From NCBI RefSeq assembly GCF_902706035.1, contig NZ_CACSJA010000002.1, forward strand, positions 310,001 through 374,000: a stretch of DNA of 64,000 nt, read 5' to 3'. The notes under the pieces are model-generated. The model did no database searches. It was not told where the DNA came from and was given only the letters and a program-made list of their open reading frames with translations. The position numbers and the translations under genes were made by a program. Positions within the stretch are counted from its first letter, which is position 1. Every line of letters begins with the position of its first letter. This stretch comes from Pantoea sp. 18069 (GTDB taxonomy: Bacteria > Pseudomonadota > Gammaproteobacteria > Burkholderiales > Burkholderiaceae_C). Positions 1 through 8,027 of this stretch are shown piece after piece.

Positions 1-3000
1 GCCGGTGCGCATCGCGCTGCCGTTCGAGATCGACCAACTGGTCTGGAACGGCCCGCCGCGCGCCGAGATCCAGCAGCTCAAGGGAAACTACCGCTATGAC
101 GGCCAGCACCACCGCCTCGACGTGGCGCGCCTGGACTGGGCCGACGGCAGCTACCGCGCCGCGCTGCAACTGCAGGCCGACGCGCCCATGCAACTGCAGG
201 CCACGCTGTCGGGCCGGCTCGAAGCGCCGCTGCCCGACCAGCAGCGCAGCCAGACCGTCGAAGCCGAAGTCAAGATAGCCGGCACGCTGGCCACCGAAGC
301 CGCACGGCTGGAGATCACCGCCGACGCCAAGGCGCCCAGCGACAGCTCCGCGCTCGCGCCCAGCGCGCATGTCACGGCCGTCGTGCGCCCCTGGCTGGCC
401 CAGCCGCTGGAGCAGGCCCAGGCCACGTTCGAGCAGCTCGACGTCGCGAGCTTCTGGCCCGCGGGCCCGCGCACCCTGGTCGCCGGCAGCCTGCAGGCCG
501 GCCCCGAAGCCGACGGCGGCTGGGCGCTGCAGACCCAGCTGAGCAATGCCAAGGCCGGCCCCTGGGACAAGCAGCAGTTGCCGCTCGACCGCCTCGAGGC
601 GCAAGTGCGCTACGCCGACGGCGTGTGGGAAGTGCGCGAATCGCGCGCCGACGTCGGCCCGGGCCATATCGCCCTGCAAGGCCGCTATACGCCCGCGACC
701 CAGACCGTCGAAGGCCGCGCGGACGTTGCCCGGCTCAACCCCGCCGATCTCTACAGCACGCTGGACGCCGCGCCCCTTCAGGGCCGCGTCGAAGCCACGA
801 CCCGCGAAGACCACAGCGTGGCTTTCACCGCCGCGCTGCAGGCGGATACCGGCCGCGCACGCCGCGCCGCCGGCAAGCCCGCGCCGCTGGCGCTGGAAAG
901 ACTCAATGTCGAGGGCGAATGGCAGGCGCCATGGCTGCGCCTGAGCGATCTGCGCGTCGACGCGCTGCAAGCCCGGGTGCGCAGCAGCCGTGTCGAAATC
1001 GAAACCCGGACCATGCAGGTGACCGCACGCGCCCAGGCCGAAGTGCCGGGCGGCAAGCTCGCCATCGACGGCGAACTCGGCCGTGAAAGCGGCAAGGGCA
1101 AGGCCGATCTGGCCATCGCTTCGGCGCCCGCATTGCTGCAATGGCTGCGCGGCCTGCCCGGCGTGAGTGATCCCCTGCCCGGCGCCAACCTCGAGGGCCA
1201 GGGCCAGCTCGCACTGCAATGGCAGGGCGGCTGGGGCAAGCTGCTGCAGCGCCTGCAGGCGCCCGCGGGCCAGTTGCCAGCAGCGCCTTCGGGCTTGCAA
1301 CTCCAGGCCAGCCTCGATGTGCCCAGCCTGCGCTATCTGAGCGCGGATGCCGAACCACTGGCCGTGCAAGGGCTCGCGCTGAACCTCAAGGGCACGCCCG
1401 AGCAGGCGCAGATCGAGCTGCAGGGCAAGGCCCAGATGGGCGAACGCAAGCTGCAGCTGAACACCGCGCTTGACGCGGGGCTGTCGAGCCTGCGCAGCGG
1501 CGCCGCGAACGACTGGCAGGCGCGCATCGCCCGCCTGCAGGCCAGCGCCGAACTCGGCAAGGAGTTTCCCGGGACCTGGGCCGTGCAGCTGCAGTCGCCG
1601 CTGACGCTGCGCCAGACCAGCCCCGGCCAGACCGTGCGCACCACCCAGATCGAGGCCAGCGCCAGCGCGCTGATCGTGACCCCCCCGTCCCTGTTGGAAG
1701 GCCAGTCGCGCATCGAATGGCAGGACATGATCGCGCGCTCCCAGCCCAAAGGCAGCTGGGCGCTCAAGACCCAGGGCCGGCTGCTGGGCGTACCCATGGC
1801 CTGGGCCGATGCGCTGGGCGTGCAGGGCCAGGAAGGCCCGCTCACGCGCGCCGGCATCAGTGGCGACCTGCGGCTCAATGGCGACTGGAACATCGACACC
1901 ACGGGGCCCCAGCTCCAGGCCAGCGCGACGCTGGAGCGCGCCGACGGCGACATCCGCATCGCGGTCGATGAAGGCAATACGTCCACCATCGTGCGCAGCA
2001 GCGGCCCTTCCGCCGACAGCAACAGCGGCGAAGCCCGCCCACGCTCACGCGCACGCGCGGTGGCCGTGCAGGGCACGCGCATGCGGGCACGCATCCAGCA
2101 GGCGCGGCTGAACCTCCAGGCCCGGGGCGATGATGTCGTCGCCCAACTCGACTGGGCCAGCGAACGCGCGGGCAACGTCAAGGCCCAGCTCGGCACCCGG
2201 CTGGCACGCAGCGCCGAAGGCTGGGCCTGGCCCGAGGACGCACCGCTCTCCGGCAAGGTCTCGGCGCAGATGCCCGACGTCGGCATCTGGTCGCTGTTCG
2301 CGCCGCCGGGCTGGCGCGCGTCGGGCACGTTCAGCGCCGACGCCACGCTCTCGGGCAGCCGGCTCGATCCGCGCTGGCAGGGCACGCTGCAGGCCAGCCG
2401 CCTGGGCATCGCTTCGCTGCTCGACGGCGTGGACCTGAAGAACGGCAGCCTCGACGGCAGCTTCGCGGGCAACCAGCTCAACATCACTCAGCTGCGCTTC
2501 GAAGGCGGGCAAGGCAGCAGCGCGCGCATCCTGGGCTACAGCGGCAACCTCACGGCGGCCCCGACCGACGGCGGCGAGCTGATCGGCCAGGGCAGCATCC
2601 GCTGGGACAAGCTCGGCGACAGCGACGGATCGGGCCTGCGCATGCAATTCAACGCCGAGGCGCGCAAGCTGCAGGTGCTGGTGCGCGCCGACCGCCAGTT
2701 GAGCGTCTCGGGCAACCTGCAGGCCCAGCTCGACCAGGGCCTGTGGACGCTGCGCGGCAAGCTCACGGCCGACCGCGCGGCCATCCTGCTGCCCGAAGAC
2801 TCCGCACCCTCGCTCGACTCCGACGTGGTCGTGCGCTCGGCCGCTTCGCGCCAGGCGCAGCAGGAAGAGCAGGCGCGCCAGACCAGCGCCAAGGCCCAGA
2901 CCGCGAAGCCGCCCGACATCGCCGTGAGCCTGGACCTGGGCAATGACTTCGCGCTGCAGGGTTTCGGCATCACCACGCGCCTGGTCGGCCAGCTCGACGT

Positions 3001-3619
3001 GCTCGGTCCGCTGCAGGCCGGCGGGCCGCCGCGCATCACCGGCGAAGTGCGCACCGAACAGGGCCGCTACCGCGCCTGGGGGCAATCGCTCGACGTGGAA
3101 ACCGGCATCGTGCGCTTCAGCGGCAGCTACGACAACCCGTCGCTGGACATTCTGGCCGTACGCCCGAACATCGCCGTGCGCGCCGGCGTGCAGGTCACGG
3201 GCTCGGCCAGCGACCCGCGTGTGCGCCTGTACTCCGACCCGGAAATGCCCGACGCCGAAAAACTCTCCTGGGTGGTGATGGGCCGCGACCCCTCCGAAGG
3301 CGGCGCCGAAGCCGCGCTGCTGCAACAGGCCGCGCTCGCGCTGCTCAGCGGCGGCGGCTCGGGCGAGAACTTCGCGGGCCGCGTGGGCCTGGACGAAATC
3401 GGCTTCAAGGGCCCGGGCAGCAGCGACTCCTCGGACGGCGCCGCACTGACGCTGGGCAAGCGCCTGTCCAAGGACTTGTACATCACCTACGAGCAAAGCC
3501 TGTCGGGCGCAATGGGCACGCTGTACATCTTCTACGACCTGTCGCGCCGCCTCACGCTGCGCGGCCAGACCGGGGAGAAAAGCGCGGTGGACCTGATCTA
3601 TACGGTGCGCAAGGATTGA
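1..3619 (+). CDS. tamB: TamB translocation/assembly protein, 3' part
   Basis: This is the C-terminal 1200-odd residues of TamB (DUF490), the large inner-membrane-anchored periplasmic protein that works with the Omp85 protein TamA in outer-membrane protein assembly and lipid transport. The reading frame is open from the first bases, so the true start lies before the window; the GTG at 5 is probably internal. The protein shows long beta-rich stretches of repeated Leu/Gln/Gly segments and the family's conserved C-terminal block near the end (LTLGKRLSKDLYITYEQSL), finishing with a typical aromatic/charged tail. tamA is expected just upstream. Family assignment is firm; total length is unknown because of truncation. 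Confidence 0.93.
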   Translation, partial: PVRIALPFEIDQLVWNGPPRAEIQQLKGNYRYDGQHHRLDVARLDWADGSYRAALQLQADAPMQLQATLSGRLEAPLPDQQRSQTVEAEVKIAGTLATEAARLEITADAKAPSDSSALAPSAHVTAVVRPWLAQPLEQAQATFEQLDVASFWPAGPRTLVAGSLQAGPEADGGWALQTQLSNAKAGPWDKQQLPLDRLEAQVRYADGVWEVRESRADVGPGHIALQGRYTPATQTVEGRADVARLNPADLYSTLDAAPLQGRVEATTREDHSVAFTAALQADTGRARRAAGKPAPLALERLNVEGEWQAPWLRLSDLRVDALQARVRSSRVEIETRTMQVTARAQAEVPGGKLAIDGELGRESGKGKADLAIASAPALLQWLRGLPGVSDPLPGANLEGQGQLALQWQGGWGKLLQRLQAPAGQLPAAPSGLQLQASLDVPSLRYLSADAEPLAVQGLALNLKGTPEQAQIELQGKAQMGERKLQLNTALDAGLSSLRSGAANDWQARIARLQASAELGKEFPGTWAVQLQSPLTLRQTSPGQTVRTTQIEASASALIVTPPSLLEGQSRIEWQDMIARSQPKGSWALKTQGRLLGVPMAWADALGVQGQEGPLTRAGISGDLRLNGDWNIDTTGPQLQASATLERADGDIRIAVDEGNTSTIVRSSGPSADSNSGEARPRSRARAVAVQGTRMRARIQQARLNLQARGDDVVAQLDWASERAGNVKAQLGTRLARSAEGWAWPEDAPLSGKVSAQMPDVGIWSLFAPPGWRASGTFSADATLSGSRLDPRWQGTLQASRLGIASLLDGVDLKNGSLDGSFAGNQLNITQLRFEGGQGSSARILGYSGNLTAAPTDGGELIGQGSIRWDKLGDSDGSGLRMQFNAEARKLQVLVRADRQLSVSGNLQAQLDQGLWTLRGKLTADRAAILLPEDSAPSLDSDVVVRSAASRQAQQEEQARQTSAKAQTAKPPDIAVSLDLGNDFALQGFGITTRLVGQLDVLGPLQAGGPPRITGEVRTEQGRYRAWGQSLDVETGIVRFSGSYDNPSLDILAVRPNIAVRAGVQVTGSASDPRVRLYSDPEMPDAEKLSWVVMGRDPSEGGAEAALLQQAALALLSGGGSGENFAGRVGLDEIGFKGPGSSDSSDGAALTLGKRLSKDLYITYEQSLSGAMGTLYIFYDLSRRLTLRGQTGEKSAVDLIYTVRKD

Positions 3620-3627
3620 AGTACTGC

Positions 3628-3660
3628 GCCCTGAAACCGGTTCTACACCGGTTTCAGGGC
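3628..3660 (+). terminator. Perfect stem-loop after tamB
   Basis: A 14-bp perfect inverted repeat with a 5-nt loop lies 9 bp after the tamB stop. There is no T-tract behind it, so it may be an RNA-end protector or a factor-dependent terminator rather than a classical intrinsic terminator. Confidence 0.5.
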
Positions 3661-3697
3661 CAACGCCCCGCTGCGCCCGCTTACAATAGCGCCGCGT

Positions 3698-3772
3698 CTC
3701 CTCATAGTTCAATGGATAGAACGAGTGCCTCCTAAGCGCTAGATGCAGGTTCGATTCCTGCTGAGGGGACCA
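3698..3772 (+). tRNA. tRNA-Arg (anticodon CCT)
   Basis: The cloverleaf can be drawn by eye. The acceptor stem is CTCCTCA with TGAGGGG (one G-T pair). The D arm is GTTC/GAAC. The anticodon stem is AGTGC/GCGCT around loop CTCCTAA, giving anticodon CCT (reads AGG). The T arm is GCAGG/CCTGC around TTCGATT. CCA is encoded at the 3' end. The sequence follows E. coli argW closely from the D arm to the T arm. A strong intrinsic terminator follows within 10 bp. No integrase gene or duplicated tRNA 3' end is visible nearby. Confidence 0.95.
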
Positions 3773-3779
3773 ATTTCAA

Positions 3780-3819
3780 GGCTGCACATGTCCACAGACG
3801 TGCGGCCTTTTTCTTTTTT
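3780..3819 (+). terminator. Intrinsic terminator of tRNA-Arg
   Basis: An 8-bp stem (GGCTGCAC with GTGCGGCC, one wobble pair) is followed by TTTTTCTTTTTT. It sits 7 bp after the tRNA CCA end. Confidence 0.85.
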
Positions 3820-4058
3820 CTCTCTGCAATTGCCGCATCAGTCGCCAGAACCGCTCCAGGTTCCATGAAGGCGGTTTGGTTCGAATCAGGCAGCAGCGGC
3901 CTGGCTGGCGAGTTGCCATGAGTGCTTTGCCTCGGTTTACGCAGGCGGAGTCCCCGCGCTCCGCGCCGCCCGCAGTGGCGCAGGACCTTTGACACAAAGT
4001 TACGTTACGATGTTTTTTCAGACGATCACTTTTCGTCTGTCAACAATGGGAAGAAAAC

Positions 4059-4382
4059 ATGACGTTCCAGGAATCCATTCGCGTGTGCTTTGCCAAGTAC
4101 GCAGATTTCAGCGGCCGCGCACGCCGCTCCGAGTATTGGTGGTTCTTTCTGTTCGTGGTGCTTGTCAGCCTTGGGACTGCGATGATCAGCGAAGTGCTCA
4201 GCGGAGTCTTTGCCTTGGCAACTCTGCTGCCATCGATAGCAGCCGCAACACGCAGGCTCCATGACACCAATCGCAGCGGCTGGTGGCAGTTGATCTACTT
4301 CGTGCCGGTCATCGGATTCATTGTGATGCTCGTGTTCCTTACCCAGGAAAGCAAAAGCGAAAACGCCTTCGCCCAGGTCTGA
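4059..4382 (+). CDS. DUF805 family inner-membrane protein
   Basis: This 107-residue protein has the DUF805 (YhaH-like) layout. A short N-terminal amphipathic region with FSGRARRSEYW (residues 18-28) leads into a membrane segment near residues 28-50. It is followed by the conserved R-R-L-H-D-T-N-R-S-G-W-W motif (residues 65-76) and a last membrane segment near residues 78-95. The family's function is unknown. The start ATG is preceded by GGGAAGAA at good spacing. The roughly 240 bp upstream, between the tRNA terminator and this gene, holds no convincing ORF. Confidence 0.85.
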   Translation: MTFQESIRVCFAKYADFSGRARRSEYWWFFLFVVLVSLGTAMISEVLSGVFALATLLPSIAAATRRLHDTNRSGWWQLIYFVPVIGFIVMLVFLTQESKSENAFAQV

Positions 4383-4392
4383 GCGTTGCTTG

Positions 4393-4416
4393 CAGCGGGT
4401 CCGCGGTGGCCCGCTG
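4393..4416 (+). terminator. Stem-loop between convergent genes
   Basis: A 7-bp stem CAGCGGG/CCCGCTG with a 10-nt loop lies 10 bp after the DUF805 stop and before the 3' end of the convergent pentapeptide gene. It has no T-tract on either side, so it is only a possible shared termination structure. Confidence 0.35.
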
Positions 4417-4476
4417 AAGTCAAGCCCAGGAAATTTCCATGGATAGCCAAGACGCCGGCATCGGGCCCTGCGCCCC

Positions 4477-5184
4477 TCACTCCACGGTAATTCCCAACTC
4501 CATCAAAAGCCCCGCCGCCTGATTGCGTGAAATAGTGGCACCACGGAACAGGCGGGCGTCCTCGAGTTTCAGCCCGCCAATATCCGCCTCACGCAGATCC
4601 GCGCCGTCGAAACGCGCCTGCTTCAGATAAGCATCGCGCAGGCTGCCGCCAATGAAGACGGCGTCGCGGAAATCGCAGCCCGACAGGTTGGCGTCCGAGA
4701 AGTCGAGCGCCTGCAACTGCTGCTTGCGAAACGACAGCCGCCGCAAGTCGGCACTGATCAGCAGGGAGTCTTCAAAAGTCAATCCCAGGTGCGAAACTTC
4801 TTCGAAGCTGGCGCCCGTGAGCTTGCAGCCCTTGAAAGAGGCTGCAGGCAGCTTGGCGCGACGCCACTTGGTGTTGTTGAGGTCGCAGGACTGGAAATGC
4901 GCGTCCGTCAGGTCGGCGGACTCAAAATCTGCCTGGCGTGCGCGGTAGCCTTGCCAAATCGTTCGCGTCAGGGAGGCCGAATACAACGAGGTCTCGATGA
5001 AGGAGCAGGCGCTGAATTCGAAATCGCGCATGTGGAGCCTTGAAAGGTCAACGCCCTCGAAATCACAGCGCTCGAATGCCACCGGCCTCCCGGTCAGGAT
5101 CAGGGCTTCCATCTGCTCGCGCGAAACCATCTGGTCCACGATGGCAGATCCGAGAACCGCGTGTGAGCTTGCTGTATTTTCCAT
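4477..5184 (-). CDS. Pentapeptide-repeat protein
   Basis: The 235 residues (from the internal ATG at 5184) carry many tandem A(D/N)LXX-type pentapeptides, for example DLTDA, DLNNT, NLSGC, DLREA, from about residue 40 to 215. These should fold as a right-handed quadrilateral beta-helix. No catalytic domain, signal peptide or membrane segment is visible, so a cytoplasmic scaffold or decoy role is possible, but the substrate or partner is unknown. An in-frame ATG at 5259 would add 25 residues. Neither start has a clear ribosome-binding site; I prefer the shorter one because the extension looks like non-coding translation. Confidence 0.75.
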   Translation of the reverse strand: MENTASSHAVLGSAIVDQMVSREQMEALILTGRPVAFERCDFEGVDLSRLHMRDFEFSACSFIETSLYSASLTRTIWQGYRARQADFESADLTDAHFQSCDLNNTKWRRAKLPAASFKGCKLTGASFEEVSHLGLTFEDSLLISADLRRLSFRKQQLQALDFSDANLSGCDFRDAVFIGGSLRDAYLKQARFDGADLREADIGGLKLEDARLFRGATISRNQAAGLLMELGITVE

Positions 5185-5379
5185 GGGGATGGGGCCGGGC
5201 AAAAGCCTCGATGATGGGAAAAGGCCAGGCGCAGCCCGCCTGGAAGCCTGCGCCAGCATGCAAGTCTAAAGGCATGGAACCACCGTATTGCGCGCGCACT
5301 GTGCCCCACAGCTAACCCGCCAACGGCCTGATCTCGAAAAACCGCATGAACGCCCCGCCACTTTTGTCCCTCAGCGCCG

Positions 5380-5733
5380 TCAGACGCCCAGCCACAGCGC
5401 CAGCAATGCCAACCCCGCAGGCAACGCCTGTATCAGCAGGATTTTCCGGCTCGCCGTGAAGCCGCCGTAGAGGCCGGCGATCAGCACGCAGGCCAGGAAG
5501 AACCACTGGAACTCCAGCCCTGCGCTGCCGCGCGCCAGGCCGTAGAACAGGCCTGCGGCCAGGAAGCCGTTGTACAGGCCCTGGTTCGCGGCCAGCGTGC
5601 GGGTCTGGGCCGCGAACTCGGGGGTCAGGCCGAATGCGCGCCGGCCTGCCGGTTTTTCCCAGAGGAGCATTTCAAGCACGACGATGTAGCAATGGATGGC
5701 CACGACGAGGCCAATGAGAATGCTGGCGATCAT
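5380..5733 (-). CDS. DUF1304 family membrane protein
   Basis: This 117-residue, four-helix membrane protein fits DUF1304. The first helix carries conserved residues in VVAIHCYIVVLEMLLW. The loop motif FAAQTRTLAANQGLYNGFLAAG (residues about 40-61) is typical of the family. GGAGGAAA lies just before the ATG. Its function is not established; similar proteins are often beside oxidoreductase genes. The MDR oxidoreductase gene on the same strand starts upstream, with its stop 57 bp from this start, so co-transcription is possible. Confidence 0.85.
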   Translation of the reverse strand: MIASILIGLVVAIHCYIVVLEMLLWEKPAGRRAFGLTPEFAAQTRTLAANQGLYNGFLAAGLFYGLARGSAGLEFQWFFLACVLIAGLYGGFTASRKILLIQALPAGLALLALWLGV

Positions 5734-5790
5734 GGGTTTCCTCCGGGTTCGAACAAGGAATCAATGCAGCGCACCGCTGCGCTGCGGACT

Positions 5791-6768
5791 TCAGGGGCGC
5801 AGCAGCACCTTGCCTTTGCGCCCGGGCTGCAGGCTTGCGACCGCGGCCTGGGACACGTCGGCCAGATCGTAGACCGCCTCCACCGGCAATTTCAGCGCGC
5901 CGCTCGCGGCCAGCCCCAGCAGTTCGCCAATCAGGCGCCGCTTGTCGTCTACCGACAGCGCCGCGCTGACCTTGCTGCCCCAGAAGCCCTTGACCGTGGC
6001 CTGCTTGAAGATCAGGTCGCCCGAAGCGATCTGCATGGGCTCGCCGGCCATGGTGCCGAACGACACCAGCAGGCCGCCTTCGCCGAGCAGCGCCAGCAGG
6101 TCGCCGCTGGCCTTGCCGCCAATCGAGTCGACCGCGGCGCGCAGGCTGGCGTCACCGATGATGGCGCGCACCTGGTCTTGCCAGCCGGGCTGCGCCGTAG
6201 AAACCACATTCGCAATGCCCAGCGCGGCGAGCTCATCGACGCCGGCATCGCGGCGCACCAGGTTGATGGTGTGCACGCTGCGCGCGGCAGCGAGCATCGC
6301 CAGCGTCTTGCCCACGGCGCCGTTGGCGGTGTTCTGCACGATCCAGTCGCCGCTTTGGACTTCCAGGAACTCGAGCAGCATCAGCGCGCTCAGCGGCATG
6401 GCGATCAGCTGCGCGGCCGCTTCGTCGGCAATCACCGCGGGCAGCGGCACCAGCAGCGGCGCGGGCGCGATGAAGTACTCGGCCCAGCTGCCGTGCACGC
6501 TGGCGACGGCGATGCGCTGGCCCGGCGTCACGCCCTGCACGCCTTCACCGAGCGCGTCGACGATGCCTACTGCCTCGCTGCCGCCTATCGCGGGCAACGC
6601 AGGCTTGTAGCCGTACTGCCCGCGCACGGTCCAGAGGTCGTGGTTGTGGATGGGCGAGAGCAAGGTCTTGATCCGCACTTCGCCCGGGCCCGGCTGCGGC
6701 ACCGGGCTTTCACCGAGGTGAAGAACGTCGGCGGGTTCGCCAAAAGTGGTGTGGATGGCACTGCGCAT
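5791..6768 (-). CDS. MDR-superfamily NAD(P)H oxidoreductase
   Basis: This 325-residue medium-chain dehydrogenase/reductase has an N-terminal GroES-like domain (PGPGEVRIKT, then IGGSEAVGIVDALGEGV) and a Rossmann domain with the nucleotide-binding motif TANGAVGKTLAMLA near residues 147-160. The catalytic-zinc ligands of alcohol dehydrogenases are not evident, so it is more like the quinone-oxidoreductase or enoyl-reductase branch. The substrate cannot be told from sequence. The start is supported by AGGAGCCCC just before ATG. Its 5' end faces the cas promoter across 221 bp. Confidence 0.85.
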   Translation of the reverse strand: MRSAIHTTFGEPADVLHLGESPVPQPGPGEVRIKTLLSPIHNHDLWTVRGQYGYKPALPAIGGSEAVGIVDALGEGVQGVTPGQRIAVASVHGSWAEYFIAPAPLLVPLPAVIADEAAAQLIAMPLSALMLLEFLEVQSGDWIVQNTANGAVGKTLAMLAAARSVHTINLVRRDAGVDELAALGIANVVSTAQPGWQDQVRAIIGDASLRAAVDSIGGKASGDLLALLGEGGLLVSFGTMAGEPMQIASGDLIFKQATVKGFWGSKVSAALSVDDKRRLIGELLGLAASGALKLPVEAVYDLADVSQAAVASLQPGRKGKVLLRP

Positions 6769-6918
6769 GGGGCTCCTTTCTGTTCAATGATGGCTCTAGG
6801 TCAGCTGTTGCAGCAGTGCCTGGACGTCCTCAAGGGTGCCCCCATTGAGAGGGCCGAAAACATTGGACCATGACACTGCCATCTGCGTCTTTATTGTGAA
6901 CTGGCGTGAGCAGAGCCT

Positions 6919-6948
6919 TTGATACCGGTTCACGTCGAACTCTATGAT
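6919..6948 (+). promoter_or_regulatory. Candidate promoter of the cas1-cas2/3 unit
   Basis: TTGATA (6919-6924), an 18-bp spacer and TATGAT (6943-6948) give a plausible sigma-70 promoter. Its start site would fall near 6955, about 35 bp before the cas1 ATG. The rest of the 6769-6989 gap shows no other structure. Confidence 0.55.
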
Positions 6949-6989
6949 GAAGACCCTACTCCGCTTGGCGGGCAAGTGCCACTCTCTTC

Positions 6990-8027
6990 ATGGAAAATCT
7001 GAGTTCCTCCGACCTAAAGACCATCCTCCACTCCAAGCGAGCCAACCTCTACTACCTCGAACATTGCAGGGTATTGGTCAACGGCGGGAGGGTCGAGTAC
7101 GTAACAGAGCGGGGCAAGCAGCAGCTTTACTGGAACATCCCCATCGCAAACACCAGCACGGTGCTGCTGGGCACTGGCACCTCGGTCACCCAGGCCGCGA
7201 TGCGCGAATTGGCCAAAGCGGGCGTCATGGTGGGCTTTTGCGGCGGAGGCGGGACGCCACTGTTCAGTGCCAATGAATTCGAGCAGGAGGTGGCCTGGTT
7301 CGCCCCGCAAAGCGAATACCGGCCTACCGAATACCTGCAGCACTGGGCGCGCTTCTGGTTTGACGATGCATTGCGCTTGTCGGCAGCCAAAGCCTTGCAA
7401 GCAGCCCGCCTGCGCTATCTGCTGCAGCATTGGGGTGAACACGCGCGAGCCAAGGAGAGCGTGTTCACCGTACCCATCGACCACCTTGCCTCCCTCGTCA
7501 CGCAGACCACCGCTGCCGTGACAGCGGCGCCCGATGTCATCCACCTGCTGGCCCTGGAGGGGCGCCTGACCAAACAGCTCTACCAAATGGCCGCCCATGC
7601 CACGCAAGCGGGTCAGTTTGCGCGCAGCGCGCGCGGCGAGAGCCGTGACCCGGCCAACAGGTTCCTCGACCACGGCAACTACCTCGCCTACGGCCTCGGC
7701 GCCACCGCTATCTGGGTGCTGGGCCTGCCCGCAGCATTTGCCGTGCTGCACGGCAAGACGCGGCGCGGCGGCCTGGTGTTTGATGCGGCCGACTTGATCA
7801 AGGACGCCATCGTGCTGCCGCAGGCTTTCATATCGGCGGCACGCGGGGACACCGAACAGGAGTTCCGCCAAGCCTGTATAGAGCAATTCACCCGCAAAGA
7901 GGCACTGGACTTCATGATCGACATGCTCAAAGCCATCGCGCTGGAGACCGGGCGCCTGGCGGCCCAGGGCGCAACAAGTACGGCCACGGAGCCCATCCCG
8001 CCCGCAACATCAGGAACTGCCGCATGA
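6990..8027 (+). CDS. cas1: Cas1 integrase, type I-F
   Basis: Cas1 is the metal-dependent integrase that joins new spacers to the leader end of the CRISPR array, acting with Cas2-3 in type I-F. The 345-residue protein follows the Pseudomonas aeruginosa I-F Cas1 closely at the N-terminus (LKTILHSKRANLYYLEHCR). It keeps the catalytic set Glu190, His254 (VLHGKTRRGG) and Asp265/Asp268 (FDAADLIKD) at the same numbers. The start lacks a strong ribosome-binding site but aligns with the family start. Its stop overlaps the cas2-3 start by ATGA. Confidence 0.97.
   Translation: MENLSSSDLKTILHSKRANLYYLEHCRVLVNGGRVEYVTERGKQQLYWNIPIANTSTVLLGTGTSVTQAAMRELAKAGVMVGFCGGGGTPLFSANEFEQEVAWFAPQSEYRPTEYLQHWARFWFDDALRLSAAKALQAARLRYLLQHWGEHARAKESVFTVPIDHLASLVTQTTAAVTAAPDVIHLLALEGRLTKQLYQMAAHATQAGQFARSARGESRDPANRFLDHGNYLAYGLGATAIWVLGLPAAFAVLHGKTRRGGLVFDAADLIKDAIVLPQAFISAARGDTEQEFRQACIEQFTRKEALDFMIDMLKAIALETGRLAAQGATSTATEPIPPATSGTAA

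Noticed and set aside
3820..4058. Possible gene or integration scar downstream of tRNA-Arg.
   Set aside because: No ORF with family features, no repeated tRNA end and no integrase; only ordinary spacer DNA was seen.
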